From CALACW01 sp963627915 (GTDB lineage: Bacteria > Bacillota > Clostridia > Oscillospirales > Acutalibacteraceae), in assembly GCA_963627915.1 (NCBI GenBank), contig CAVGCY010000051.1, positions 44,576-108,575 on the forward strand: 64,000 nucleotides of DNA, given 5' to 3'. This document shows positions 33,505-42,027 of the stretch, piece after piece. The notes beneath the pieces were generated by a model. That model saw nothing but the letters and a program-made list of their open reading frames with translations. It was not told the origin of the DNA and made no database searches. Every line of letters starts with the position of its first letter. Position 1 is the stretch's first letter. The position numbers and the translations under genes were made by a program.

Positions 33505-35135
33505 ATATCGATATATTTTTTGACGAAGCCTTCAAGCTCCTCTTCGATTTTGTACGGCGGATAGGAACGAACCGTAAAATCCGATTTTGAAGCGTAAAAT
33601 TCGTCGTCATGCTGGGCGGACATCCTCATTTTTGCCTGTTCGTCCGTTATTCGGTCGCGTTCGGTTATGCGTTTTAATCTGATATCCTCCGGAGCGGTCA
33701 CGGCTATGACAGTATCGCAGATTTTATCTCCTCCGGCTTCAAAAAGCAAGGGCGCGTCTATTACTGCGGCCGCCGCGCCCTCTTCGAGGGCAAAATCCGC
33801 CTGCTCCTTTGCGATTCTCATAATTTCCGGATGCATTACGGAATTTAATTTAAGCGTGTTTTCCTTTGATGAAAATGCGGCGCGGGCGAGGTTTGCCCTT
33901 ATGATATTTCCGTCACTATCGAGAATCGAATCGCCGAATACGGCTTTGAGCTTATTTATAATATCCGAGCCATTTTCCGTTATATTATGCGCGATTTTAT
34001 CCGTATCGATTACGGCGCAGTTTAATTTTTTCAGGTATTCTCCGACATATCCCTTTCCGGCTCCGGTCTGACCGGTAAGTCCGACGGTCGGACGTTTTAT
34101 AGCATTTATGAATCTGAACGCCGCCGAGCGGTAAAGCCTGTTGCATACGGCAAGACCGACGCCCTTTTTTGACGGCGCGCGGGAATATACCTTTTTTGCT
34201 CCGTTTTCGTCAAGCTCTCTGAGCGCGTCGAAAAGGCGGTGAGTCTGCGTCAAAGGCTCGTCGTATCTGCCCATGGTAACGCAGATTCTGTTTTTAAATA
34301 AATTCTCCTCACCCTCGAAGCAGAGTATCGAGTACTCGTTTTCGGGGTCGTTTGTCTTTATATATTCTTCAAATTCCTTAAGATTGCCCTTTATAATCGT
34401 AATTTCCGCGTTGGGAGCGTAATGCTTGTATTTCATTCCGGGAGATGAAGCCGTTTTGTCCTTCGCAAGCGGATTCAGAACTGCCTCGTCTACGTCGACT
34501 TTGCCCAAAACGCTCCGTAACTGTTCTACGGTTATTCCGCCGGGACGCAGAAGTCTCGGAACGGGCGGTACAAGAGTTATGACCGTTGACTCCACTCCCA
34601 CGTCGCAGTCTCCGCCGTCGCATACCGCGTCCGCTCTCGTATCCATGTCGGCAAGCGCGTATTCGTACGAACTCGGGCTCGGAAATCCCGAAATGTTGGC
34701 GGACGGCGCGGCGAGAGGACAGGAGAGGGATATTATTTTATTTGCTATCGGATTTGACGGCATTCTTACGGCGACGGTGTCAAGATTTCCGCTTGTGACG
34801 GACGGAATTTCACTGCGTTTTGGCAATATTATTGTCAGCGGCCCGGGCCAGAACGATTCGGCTAATTTTTTTGCCGAATCGGGAACCTCACGGGCTATAT
34901 TGTAAATCTCGTCAAAATGCGATATGTGAACTATCAGCGGATTATCGCTCGGTCTGCCCTTGGCTTTGAATATGTTTTTTACCGCTTCGGGATTGAACGC
35001 GTCCGCAGCCAGCCCGTAAACCGTTTCTGTCGGGATGACGGCAATTCCGCCGTTTTTTAATATTTCGGCGCATTTTTCAATGTCCGCGATATCTTTATTA
35101 ACGTCCTTTGTAACCAATTTAAGAGTTTGTTTCAT
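33501..35135 (-). CDS. Fusion: threonylcarbamoyl-AMP synthase (Sua5) with dephospho-CoA kinase (CoaE)
   Basis: 544 residues in one uninterrupted frame. Residues 1-342 are a full Sua5: YrdC domain (KNGGIAVIPTETVYGLAADA, KGRPSDNPLIVHI, PLAAPSANISG, STVITL) plus the C-terminal Sua5 domain (SPGMKYKHYAP). Residues about 349-544 are CoaE: P-loop GLTGQTGAGKG, VIDTDKIAHN, DAPLLFEAGGDKICD, RITERDRITDEQAKMRMSAQ. Sua5 makes the t6A37 precursor for ANN-decoding tRNAs; CoaE makes coenzyme A. The P-loop has Gly where Ser/Thr usually follows GK. The gene start overlaps prfA by 17 nt. Confidence 0.93.
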   Translation of the reverse strand: MKQTLKLVTKDVNKDIADIEKCAEILKNGGIAVIPTETVYGLAADAFNPEAVKNIFKAKGRPSDNPLIVHISHFDEIYNIAREVPDSAKKLAESFWPGPLTIILPKRSEIPSVTSGNLDTVAVRMPSNPIANKIISLSCPLAAPSANISGFPSPSSYEYALADMDTRADAVCDGGDCDVGVESTVITLVPPVPRLLRPGGITVEQLRSVLGKVDVDEAVLNPLAKDKTASSPGMKYKHYAPNAEITIIKGNLKEFEEYIKTNDPENEYSILCFEGEENLFKNRICVTMGRYDEPLTQTHRLFDALRELDENGAKKVYSRAPSKKGVGLAVCNRLYRSAAFRFINAIKRPTVGLTGQTGAGKGYVGEYLKKLNCAVIDTDKIAHNITENGSDIINKLKAVFGDSILDSDGNIIRANLARAAFSSKENTLKLNSVMHPEIMRIAKEQADFALEEGAAAAVIDAPLLFEAGGDKICDTVIAVTAPEDIRLKRITERDRITDEQAKMRMSAQHDDEFYASKSDFTVRSYPPYKIEEELEGFVKKYIDI

Positions 35136-36207
35136 TTTGTTCGCTTGCCTTTAATTTTTCGGCTGTATCAGCCGTTATGAGAGCGTCGATCAGTTCGTCG
35201 AGATCGCCGTTCATTATCGATTCTATTTTGTATAAGGTCAGTCCGATTCTGTGATCCGTGACTCTGCCCTGCGGAAAGTTGTACGTTCTTATGCGTTCGC
35301 TTCTGTCTCCCGTGCCGACCTGGGATCTGCGTTCTCCGGAAATTTCCGCCTGCTGTTTTTCTCTTTCCTTTTCGAGAAGTCTTGAACGAAGCACCTTCAT
35401 TGCCTTGTCTTTGTTTTTATATTGACTTCTCTCGTCCTGACATTCTACGACCATGCCTGTCGGAATATGCGTAATTCTGATTGCCGAGCTTGTTTTGTTT
35501 ATGTGCTGACCGCCTGCGCCCGAAGAACGGAACGTGTCGATTTTCAAGTCGTTCGGGTCGATATTTACCTCTGCGTCCCTCGCTTCCGGCAAAACCGCGA
35601 CGGTAACCGTCGAGGTCTGAATCCTGCCCTGCGACTCCGTAACGGGAACGCGCTGAACGCGGTGTACTCCGCTTTCAAATTTAAAACGGGAATATGCGCC
35701 GTCGGCTGTCACCATGAAGCTTACCTCTTTAATTCCGCCGAGCTGAGTTTCGTTTAAATTGAGAATCTCCGTTTTGAATCCTTTTTTATCGGAATACATA
35801 GAGTACATTCTGTACAATTCGTATGCAAACAGTGCGCTCTCTTCTCCGCCCGCGGAAGCTCTTATCTCTATTATAACGTTTTTATCGTCGTTTTCGTCTC
35901 TCGGAATAAGCAGAAGCTTTATTTCGTTTTCAAGCTCGGATATTTTCTTTTTTGTGTCCGCAAATTCGATTTCCGCCATTTGACGAAGCTCCGAATCCGA
36001 GCCTGAATCGGACAGAATGGTCCTTGCCTCTTCGTTTTCTCTTAAAACGGACTTATACTCCTTGTATTTTAACGCTATCGGCGTGATTTTGTTCAATTCC
36101 TTCATCAGAAGAGAATATTTTTCCGCATTTGAAGCTACGTCCGGGTCGAAAAGCAGTGAGTTAATCTCGTCGTATCTGTCAGAGACTTTTTCGAGTTTTT
36201 CAAACAT
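35119..36207 (-). CDS. prfA: Peptide chain release factor 1
   Basis: 362 residues. Recognises UAA and UAG; GGQ motif in RSSGAGGQHINKTSSAIRI catalyses peptide release, and the codon-recognition tripeptide region lies in RVPVTESQGRIQTSTVTV (the PxT-like part). Length is normal for RF1. First gene of the minus-strand run prfA, sua5-coaE, slt, aminopeptidase. The GGQ methyltransferase gene prmC, often next to prfA, is not here. Confidence 0.97.
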   Translation of the reverse strand: MFEKLEKVSDRYDEINSLLFDPDVASNAEKYSLLMKELNKITPIALKYKEYKSVLRENEEARTILSDSGSDSELRQMAEIEFADTKKKISELENEIKLLLIPRDENDDKNVIIEIRASAGGEESALFAYELYRMYSMYSDKKGFKTEILNLNETQLGGIKEVSFMVTADGAYSRFKFESGVHRVQRVPVTESQGRIQTSTVTVAVLPEARDAEVNIDPNDLKIDTFRSSGAGGQHINKTSSAIRITHIPTGMVVECQDERSQYKNKDKAMKVLRSRLLEKEREKQQAEISGERRSQVGTGDRSERIRTYNFPQGRVTDHRIGLTLYKIESIMNGDLDELIDALITADTAEKLKASEQNETNS

Positions 36208-36289
36208 ATAAATTCTCCGTTTAATTAATATGAAACCATTATATAAGAATAACGCACAAATACGATATTGTCAACCGAGACGGCATGAC

Positions 36290-36317
36290 TTGACAAAAAA
36301 AATTAATGTGATATAAT
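36290..36317 (+). promoter_or_regulatory. Promoter of the ctsR operon
   Basis: TTGACA (36290-36295), 16 nt, TATAAT (36312-36317) with extended -10 TGA at 36309-36311. The CtsR operator starts three nt after the -10. Confidence 0.88.
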
Positions 36318-36320
36318 AAA

Positions 36321-36337
36321 AGTCAGATAAAGTCAGA
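36321..36337 (+). promoter_or_regulatory. CtsR operator (direct heptad repeat)
   Basis: AGTCAGA, three nt (TAA), AGTCAGA. This 7-3-7 direct repeat has the layout of the known CtsR box (A/GGTCAAA NAN A/GGTCAAA), with G for A at position 6. It overlaps the expected start site of the ctsR operon, so CtsR should repress its own operon. Confidence 0.88.
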
Positions 36338-36357
36338 CAATAAAGGAGGCGGGTGTA

Positions 36358-36804
36358 ATGTCGTTAAGCGACGATATTTCGAGGTCGCTTACCTCGGTTA
36401 TAGAGCGTGACGGCGTTACGACTTTTTCGCGAAATGAGCTTGCCCGCCGGTTTAACTGTTCGACGGGGCAGATAAATTATGTTTTGTCCTCCCGTTTTAC
36501 GCCTGAACGCGGTTTTTGCGTCGAGAGCCGTAAGGGAAACGGCGGATTCGTGAGAATTTCAAAACGCTGTTCGGGCGCGGGGGGCGAGTCGATTATGAAC
36601 GTTATACGCTGTGTGGGCGAAGAGATAGATTCCTCCGGGGCGGAATATATAATCAGAGATTTATATAAGCTCGGCGTGATAGATGAAAATTCACAAAAAA
36701 TCATGATATCCGTTTGCAAGGTAAACGCCCTGTCAGGTTCACAGAATAAAAATAAACTCAGAGCTTCGCTTTTGAAAAGCATGCTTCTGAGTATTGCGGA
36801 GTGA
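36358..36804 (+). CDS. ctsR: Heat-shock repressor CtsR
   Basis: 148 residues. Winged-helix DNA-binding domain (DISRSLTSVIERDGVTTFSRNELARRFNCSTGQINYVLSSRF) and the glycine-rich wing ESRKGNGGFVRI that senses temperature; the C-terminal dimer domain follows. Represses class III stress genes and is removed after phosphorylation on arginine by McsB and degradation by ClpCP. AGGAGG in the leader, operator upstream. Confidence 0.95.
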   Translation: MSLSDDISRSLTSVIERDGVTTFSRNELARRFNCSTGQINYVLSSRFTPERGFCVESRKGNGGFVRISKRCSGAGGESIMNVIRCVGEEIDSSGAEYIIRDLYKLGVIDENSQKIMISVCKVNALSGSQNKNKLRASLLKSMLLSIAE

Positions 36805-36810
36805 TAAAAT

Positions 36811-37302
36811 ATGTTGTGTCAGAATTGCGGAAAATATGAGGCAACCGTTCATTTAAGACGTATTATAAACGGTGAGACTGCCCAAACGCATCTTTGTTCG
36901 AGGTGCGCCGCCGCCATGGGCTGTTCAAGGGGATTTTCTCCGCTCGGGCTCGGTTTTGTCGGGCTTCTTGACGGTCTTTTCGGCGATATGCCGTTGAATA
37001 TTGCTTCAAGCCGAGCCGTAAGATGCGAAAAATGCGGCTGCTCGTTTGACGATATCGTTAAAAACGGCAGGGTCGGATGTCCGGAATGCTATAAATTATT
37101 TTATGATAAAATATCCTCTGCCGTTAAAAAGGCTCACGGTTCAGCCGTATACGCGGGCGATATAAAAAAGACCGCGGCTGCGGGGCAGAGCGCCGAGGAC
37201 AGACTTTCGATGCTTAAACAGGAGCTTAAAAAGGCCGTCGAGGATGAGAATTTTGAATACGCCGTTAAGTTAAGAGATGCAATCAGAGCGATGGAGGGCT
37301 GA
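36811..37302 (+). CDS. mcsA: McsA, zinc-finger activator of McsB
   Basis: 163 residues. Two CxxC pairs at the N-terminus (CQNCGKYEATVHL ... CSRCAAAMGC) and two further on (CEKCGCSFDD ... GCPEC), i.e. two zinc sites, and a C-terminal UVR motif (MLKQELKKAVEDENFEYAVKLRDAIR). McsA stimulates the arginine kinase McsB. Six nt after ctsR. Confidence 0.94.
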   Translation: MLCQNCGKYEATVHLRRIINGETAQTHLCSRCAAAMGCSRGFSPLGLGFVGLLDGLFGDMPLNIASSRAVRCEKCGCSFDDIVKNGRVGCPECYKLFYDKISSAVKKAHGSAVYAGDIKKTAAAGQSAEDRLSMLKQELKKAVEDENFEYAVKLRDAIRAMEG

Positions 37303-37307
37303 AAATT

Positions 37308-38315
37308 ATGTGGTACGAAAAAGGAACAGATCCGACAGACGCCGTCATAGGCTGTGAAATAACCGCCGTAAGGAATATAGATTCGATACCGTTTTCGTGG
37401 AGACTTTCGCCCGACGCAAAACGGCAGGTTATTCTTGAAGTAAAAAAAGCAATGACCGAATACAAGGGCGATAAGCTTTATTTTTCGCTCATGGCGGATT
37501 TGACTGAAAGGCAGGCTGTGGCTCTTGCCGAAAGACGCGTTGTAACCCCGGAATTTTTAGCCTCGGATGATATCCGCGCTTTGATAATGAGCGAGGACGA
37601 GCATTTAAGTGTTATGATTTGTTCGGACGATCATATAAGAATAAGAATCGCTCGGGCGGGACGCAGCTTAAAAGCCGTTCTTGACGAATTTAAAGAGCTT
37701 GACGAATTTCTTGACAATAGGCTTCATTACGCATTTGACGAAAAATTAGGATATTTGGGACCTGATCCGACGATTCTCGGCACAGGTATGAACGTTACGT
37801 TTCTTGCGTCCCTTCCGGGACTTACAAAAAGCGGAGAATTGAAATCCATAGCTTCGTCCGCCGACAGACTCGGCATTTCGATAAATGCGATGTTCGGCAC
37901 ACAGATAAATCAGGTCGGCGATATATATGCCGTCACGAACAGAATTACAATGGGACTTTCAGAAAAAAAAGCGGTCGAAAATCTTGAGCTTTTCACGGAA
38001 CAGCTGGCAACGTCGGAGAGAAACGCCGCAGAGAGCTTTGCGGGCGACGTAAACGCAATAGACATGATTCGCAGAAGCGCACAGATTGCCTCCGGCGCAA
38101 AATTCCTGTCGACAAACGAAATGCTTGAAGCGTTTTCATGGATAAGCCTCGGCATTTCGGTAGGAATTATAAAATCAAGCAGGAGAGTTCTCGACCCTTT
38201 GATATTTACAATGCAGCCGGCAAGCTTAAACGTTGCAAATCACGAAATGCTCGACGTGAGAGCGAGAGACGAATTGAGAGCGAAAATTTTAAGCTCCAAA
38301 CTTAAATTTGCATAA
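37308..38315 (+). CDS. mcsB: Protein arginine kinase McsB
   Basis: 335 residues, related to phosphagen kinases. Segments typical of McsB: WYEKGTDPTDAVIGCEITAVRNI..PFSWRLSP, SEDEHLSVMICSDDHIRIR, DEKLGYLGPDPTILGTGMNVTFLASLPGLTKSG, and the C-terminal REL-like tail. Phosphorylates arginine on CtsR and on misfolded proteins, marking them for ClpCP. Five nt after mcsA; an intrinsic terminator follows it. Confidence 0.95.
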   Translation: MWYEKGTDPTDAVIGCEITAVRNIDSIPFSWRLSPDAKRQVILEVKKAMTEYKGDKLYFSLMADLTERQAVALAERRVVTPEFLASDDIRALIMSEDEHLSVMICSDDHIRIRIARAGRSLKAVLDEFKELDEFLDNRLHYAFDEKLGYLGPDPTILGTGMNVTFLASLPGLTKSGELKSIASSADRLGISINAMFGTQINQVGDIYAVTNRITMGLSEKKAVENLELFTEQLATSERNAAESFAGDVNAIDMIRRSAQIASGAKFLSTNEMLEAFSWISLGISVGIIKSSRRVLDPLIFTMQPASLNVANHEMLDVRARDELRAKILSSKLKFA

Positions 38316-38329
38316 TATTTATAAAATGT

Positions 38330-38359
38330 CCGTATCATTTATGTGATACGGCTTTTTTT
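38330..38359 (+). terminator. Intrinsic terminator between mcsB and clpC
   Basis: CCGTATCA and TGATACGG form an 8-bp stem with a TTTATG loop, followed by C and seven T. It would cut many transcripts before clpC; I see no strong promoter in the remaining 35 nt. Confidence 0.85.
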
Positions 38360-38394
38360 CTGCCGTAAATGATTTTTAACGGTGAATGATATAT

Positions 38395-40851
38395 ATGTAT
38401 AAATTTACGGGCTTTAACGAAAAGGCAAACAACGCTCTTAACAATGCCATAAACACGGCGGAGGATATGGGACATACGTATATAGGAAGCGAGCATCTTC
38501 TGCTGGGGCTTTTAAAAGATCCGACAAATTCGGCTTCGGAGGTTCTCAATTCAAAAAAAATATCGTCCGACGTTGTCGCCAAAGCCGTCAGAACAAGCGT
38601 CGGCGTAGGGATTCCCACCCGTCTTTCGCCGGACGACTTTACGCCCAAGGGCAGAAATATAATTGAAAATTCAATCGCCTGCGCAAGAGCGGACGGTGAA
38701 AAGCTCGCTGCGACTCAGCATATTCTTCTTTCTCTTATGCGTGATTCGCGGTGCGGAGCGTACAGAATAATTTCATCTCTCGGATGCGCTCCGAATGAAA
38801 TATCCTCGGATATTACGCATGATGCGCTTCCCGATTCACAACGAAGAAAAAGCGATTTCGTCCGGGATTTAAAGCCTAAATTTTCATCAAAAACGGACGT
38901 CTGCGAAAAGTTCGGATATGATTTGACCCTTGCCGCCGCGCAGGGGAGAATCGACCCTGTTATTTGCAGGGACAGGGAAACGCAACGCGTTATCGAAATT
39001 CTTTCCCGCCGCAGGAAAAACAATCCGTGCCTTATCGGCGAACCCGGAGTGGGAAAAACGGCTGTCGCACAGGGACTTGCGCTGCGTATAGCGCAAGGAG
39101 ATGTTCCCGATATATTGAAAAACAGGAGAATTTTAAGCGTTGATTTGACGGGGATGGTTGCCGGGACGAAATACCGGGGTGATTTTGAGGAACGCATACG
39201 CTCTCTTATAAACGAGGTCGTTTCACGGGGCGATACCATATTGTTTATAGATGAAATTCATACGATAGTCGGCGCAGGCTCGGCGGAAGGGGCGGTTGAC
39301 GCCGCAAATATATTAAAACCGGCTCTGACGAGGGGCGATTTGCGTGTTATCGGAGCTTCAACGGCTGACGAATACAGAAAAAATATAGAAAAGGACGGCG
39401 CTCTTGCACGCCGTTTTCAGACAGTCATTATTGAAGAACCCGACAGGGATTCCGCCGTTAAAATATTGGAGGGCTTACGTGACAGATACGCTTCTCATCA
39501 TAATGTTATTATAACTGACGAAGCCGTAAAACAGGCGGTCGATTTGTCCGCAAGGTATATATGCGACAGATTTTTGCCCGACAAGGCCGTTGATATTATG
39601 GACGAAACGGCGGCGAGGGTCAAGCTCAGAAACAATACCGTTCCCGATGATATAAAGGAACTCGAAAACGAGCTTAAAAGAATTTCCGAAAAAAAGGAAA
39701 ACGCCGTATGCGAACAGGATTTTGACTTGGCGCAGTCTTTGCGTGACGAACAGAAGGAGCTTTTGAAAAGGCTTTCGCGGGCAAAGGCGAAATGGGAGGA
39801 TTTCGGACGCGAGAACGCAAGCGAGGTTACCGGCGAGGATATCGCGGAAACCGTCAGCGGACTTACCGGTATTCCGTTGACGCAGATAACCGAGAGCGAA
39901 TCGGCTCGTTTGCTCACCCTCGGTGAGGAGCTTAAAAAATGCGTTATCGGACAGGACGGCGCGGTTGACGCTGTTGTCAGGGCTGTCAGACTTTCCCGTA
40001 CGGGGCTTAAAGACCCGAACAGACCCGCCGGCGTTTTATTGTTCGCAGGACCTACGGGCGTGGGCAAAACACAGCTGTGCAAGGCTCTGGCAAAATGCGT
40101 CTACGGCAGTGAAAACGCGCTTATCCGCTTTGATATGTCGGAATATATGGAAAAGCACAACGCCTCTAAATTAATAGGTTCGCCGCCCGGCTACGTAGGC
40201 TATGAGGAGGGCGGAATCCTTACGAAAAAGATAAGGGCGCGCCCGTACAGCGTTATTCTTTTCGACGAAACTGAGAAGGCTCACCCCGACGTTTTTAATA
40301 TGATGCTTCAGATTTTTGACGACGGAATTTTGACCGATTCCGACGGCAGGACGGTAAGCTTTAAAAATTCGCTTATAATAATGACTTCAAATATCGGAGC
40401 GAAAACGATATCGAATCAGGACGGCTCTTTAGGCTTCGGCAATCCCGACAAAACGGGCGAGAATAAAAATATCGAAAAAGCCGTCCGCGCCGAGATAAAA
40501 CGCCTGTTCCGTCCCGAATTTATAAACAGAATCGACGATATTATCATATTTAACAGACTTGACAGGGAAAGCGTACGAAAAATCGCCCGCACAATGCTTT
40601 CGGATATCGAAGAGCGGTGCAGGCGTTTGAAAATTAAAATTTCGTTTGATGAATCGGTCGTAAATATGACGGTTCAAAAAGGCTTCGACCCCGTTTACGG
40701 CGCAAGACCGCTTCGCCGGGCAATAAGAGTTAATGTCGAGGATAAATTAGCCTCCGCCCTGATTTCCGGGGAGATAAAACCCGGCGGGGAGTATACGTGC
40801 GCTTATGACGGGGGACTTAAAATAACCGATTGCCGATGTTATGACGCATAA
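38395..40851 (+). CDS. clpC: Clp protease ATPase subunit ClpC
   Basis: 818 residues from ATG 38395, for which GGTGA lies nine nt upstream; ATG 38386 would be too close. Clp-N repeats (about 1-140), AAA1 with Walker A GEPGVGKTAVAQG, a middle domain with a UVR-like motif (DFDLAQSLRDEQKELLKRL), and AAA2 with GPTGVGKTQLCKA. Unfolds arginine-phosphorylated proteins for ClpP. Fourth gene of the class III stress operon, after an intrinsic terminator. It ends two nt before the convergent DUF2798 gene. Confidence 0.96.
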   Translation: MYKFTGFNEKANNALNNAINTAEDMGHTYIGSEHLLLGLLKDPTNSASEVLNSKKISSDVVAKAVRTSVGVGIPTRLSPDDFTPKGRNIIENSIACARADGEKLAATQHILLSLMRDSRCGAYRIISSLGCAPNEISSDITHDALPDSQRRKSDFVRDLKPKFSSKTDVCEKFGYDLTLAAAQGRIDPVICRDRETQRVIEILSRRRKNNPCLIGEPGVGKTAVAQGLALRIAQGDVPDILKNRRILSVDLTGMVAGTKYRGDFEERIRSLINEVVSRGDTILFIDEIHTIVGAGSAEGAVDAANILKPALTRGDLRVIGASTADEYRKNIEKDGALARRFQTVIIEEPDRDSAVKILEGLRDRYASHHNVIITDEAVKQAVDLSARYICDRFLPDKAVDIMDETAARVKLRNNTVPDDIKELENELKRISEKKENAVCEQDFDLAQSLRDEQKELLKRLSRAKAKWEDFGRENASEVTGEDIAETVSGLTGIPLTQITESESARLLTLGEELKKCVIGQDGAVDAVVRAVRLSRTGLKDPNRPAGVLLFAGPTGVGKTQLCKALAKCVYGSENALIRFDMSEYMEKHNASKLIGSPPGYVGYEEGGILTKKIRARPYSVILFDETEKAHPDVFNMMLQIFDDGILTDSDGRTVSFKNSLIIMTSNIGAKTISNQDGSLGFGNPDKTGENKNIEKAVRAEIKRLFRPEFINRIDDIIIFNRLDRESVRKIARTMLSDIEERCRRLKIKISFDESVVNMTVQKGFDPVYGARPLRRAIRVNVEDKLASALISGEIKPGGEYTCAYDGGLKITDCRCYDA

Positions 40852-40853
40852 GT

Positions 40854-41318
40854 TTAGTCTTTATTGTTTTTGAATATCAGTTTGAACAAAGCTCTCGCAA
40901 TCGGACCGGCAATGAACAGCTGAACGGGCAGAGCCATAATGAAATTACGACAGTAAACGTTCAGATAATTCGGAATAAATTGTGCAGTGAAACCGTACGC
41001 ATGATATACGCCCAAGATGCTTGCGAGCGCAACCTGACACACAACGGTGAAGATTTGAATTGCAAATATAATAAAAATAGGTCTGTCATCCGGCTTTACG
41101 ACGCGGAACGCAAGGCGTTTTGCAACTCGACTCGAAATAAAGAAAGCGCAAAGAAAGATAATAACGAATTCGATCCACATTCCTTTAAGCGCGGTTAAGA
41201 AAGTGCTGTTTGTAAACGTCCCGCATGCGAGTGCGGTATTGTACAGAGTCATTATGTAAACCATAATCCATGCGGTGACCGCCGTAAATATAACGGATTG
41301 AAATTTTGTTTTAGGCAT
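40854..41318 (-). CDS. DUF2798-type four-TM membrane protein
   Basis: 154 residues from the ATG at 41318 (AAGGAG upstream); longer in-frame starts lie in non-coding DNA. Four transmembrane segments in two similar halves, with VYIMTLYN and ALPVQLFIAGPIARALF typical of DUF2798. Function unknown. Convergent with clpC, only two nt apart, with no terminator in between. It stands at the left border of the accessory island. Confidence 0.75.
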   Translation of the reverse strand: MPKTKFQSVIFTAVTAWIMVYIMTLYNTALACGTFTNSTFLTALKGMWIEFVIIFLCAFFISSRVAKRLAFRVVKPDDRPIFIIFAIQIFTVVCQVALASILGVYHAYGFTAQFIPNYLNVYCRNFIMALPVQLFIAGPIARALFKLIFKNNKD

Positions 41319-41423
41319 TTTTGTTTTCTCCTTATTATTTATAATGATTTGAATTTCTTGTTCCCCTGTTTTGTGGAGAAATAATATGAACGAATTTACA
41401 TTGTGACCGCCTCTTTCAAAAAA

Positions 41424-41469
41424 AATAAATGCCCCCTCGCCGTCAGACATCAGCGAGTTGACATTTATT
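41424..41469 (-). ncRNA. Structured hairpin element with T tail on the minus strand
   Basis: On the minus strand AATAAATG, an internal loop (TCAA/GGGG), CTCGC, a 12-nt loop, GCGAG and CATTTATT, then TTTTTTTT. This is terminator-shaped but with an unusual internal loop and large apical loop. It sits upstream of the DUF2798 gene, directly after a second hairpin, and may be a terminator or the 3' end of a small RNA. No gene is seen in 41319-41611 apart from these structures. Confidence 0.5.
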
Positions 41470-41482
41470 GTCTAAAGTGTAA

Positions 41483-41515
41483 AAGCCCTGCAAGCATTCA
41501 ATGCCTGCAAGGCTT
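41483..41515. terminator. Imperfect hairpin with T tail on the minus strand
   Basis: AAGCCCTGCAAGCAT and ATGCCTGCAAGGCTT pair except for two mismatches, with a TCA loop; read on the minus strand it runs into TTTTAC. CCTGCAAG occurs in both arms, so it is also a short direct repeat. Confidence 0.5.
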
Positions 41516-41576
41516 ATTTCGTTTTGTATTTTACCATGAAATAAATCGAAATTCAAATGTTTTTTTATTTTGTTGT

Positions 41577-41616
41577 TTTTTTTCTTGACAACTATATATA
41601 TATTTTAAAATATAAA
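41577..41616. repeat. Imperfect repeat, left copy (with 45424-45463)
   Basis: T-rich tract then TTGACAACTATA ... TATTTTAAAATATAA. The copy at 45424-45463 reads TTGATAACTCTA ... TATTTTAAAATACAA, with a 2-nt length difference between the shared parts. They lie at the two ends of the AT-rich island, but the sequence is low-complexity. Confidence 0.4.
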
Positions 41617-41848
41617 TGTCTGGCGCGATATGAAAAACCTGTGCAAGGACGCGGTAGTAAAACCTGAAAAAGTTTTCCCGCATAACTTGCGACATCTATT
41701 TGCAAGAACGTTTTATAACATAGATAAAGATATAGCAAAACTTGCAGATATCCTCGGGCATTCGAGTATAGATACCACGAGAATATATATAATCTCCACC
41801 GGCGCGGAACATAGAAGATTAATCGAAAAAATGAAGCTGATATTATAA
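41612..41848 (+). pseudogene. Tyrosine recombinase, 3' fragment
   Basis: The frame is open from about 41609 and reads VWRDMKNLCKDAVVKPEKVFPHNLRHLFARTFYNIDKDI in pieces typical of integrase C-termini; an ATG lies at 41630 (72 residues). Present: HNLRH (His-x-x-Arg), LGHSS (His) and the Tyr nucleophile in TTRIYI. The first catalytic Arg and the N-terminal domains are missing, so a product would not recombine DNA on its own. Full-length relatives are about 300 residues or more. Upstream DNA changes abruptly to AT-rich non-coding sequence, so the 5' part was lost. Confidence 0.82.
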
Positions 41849-41883
41849 AAATATAATAAAAAAACGCCGTCAAAATCTTGACG

Positions 41884-41907
41884 ACATAATCCGTATTATG
41901 TTGTAAT
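41884..41907 (-). repeat. Recombinase-core-like palindrome, copy 1 (inverted)
   Basis: 24 nt identical, in reverse orientation, to 42121-42144. ACATAAT-CCGT-ATTATGT is itself a dyad. It lies 35 nt after the integrase fragment stop, the usual place of an attachment site. The outer arm differs from a perfect dyad in three positions. Confidence 0.6.
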
Positions 41908-42027
41908 GATAAAACGGCATGTGTGTAATATATTGCCGTTGCGGTATTATTATAGCGGATGTTAACAAAGATTTCAAGCAAAATGCAATAAAATTATTTA
42001 AAAATGTAAAATTTAAGCAACACGAAT

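Noticed and set aside
36238..36274. Possible prfA promoter (TTGACA and TATAAT on the minus strand)
   Set aside because: The two boxes are 25 nt apart; at 17 nt only a poor -10 is present.
41592..41981. Minus-strand ORF of 129 codons over the integrase fragment
   Set aside because: Antisense of a recognisable recombinase C-terminus and of AT-rich non-coding DNA.
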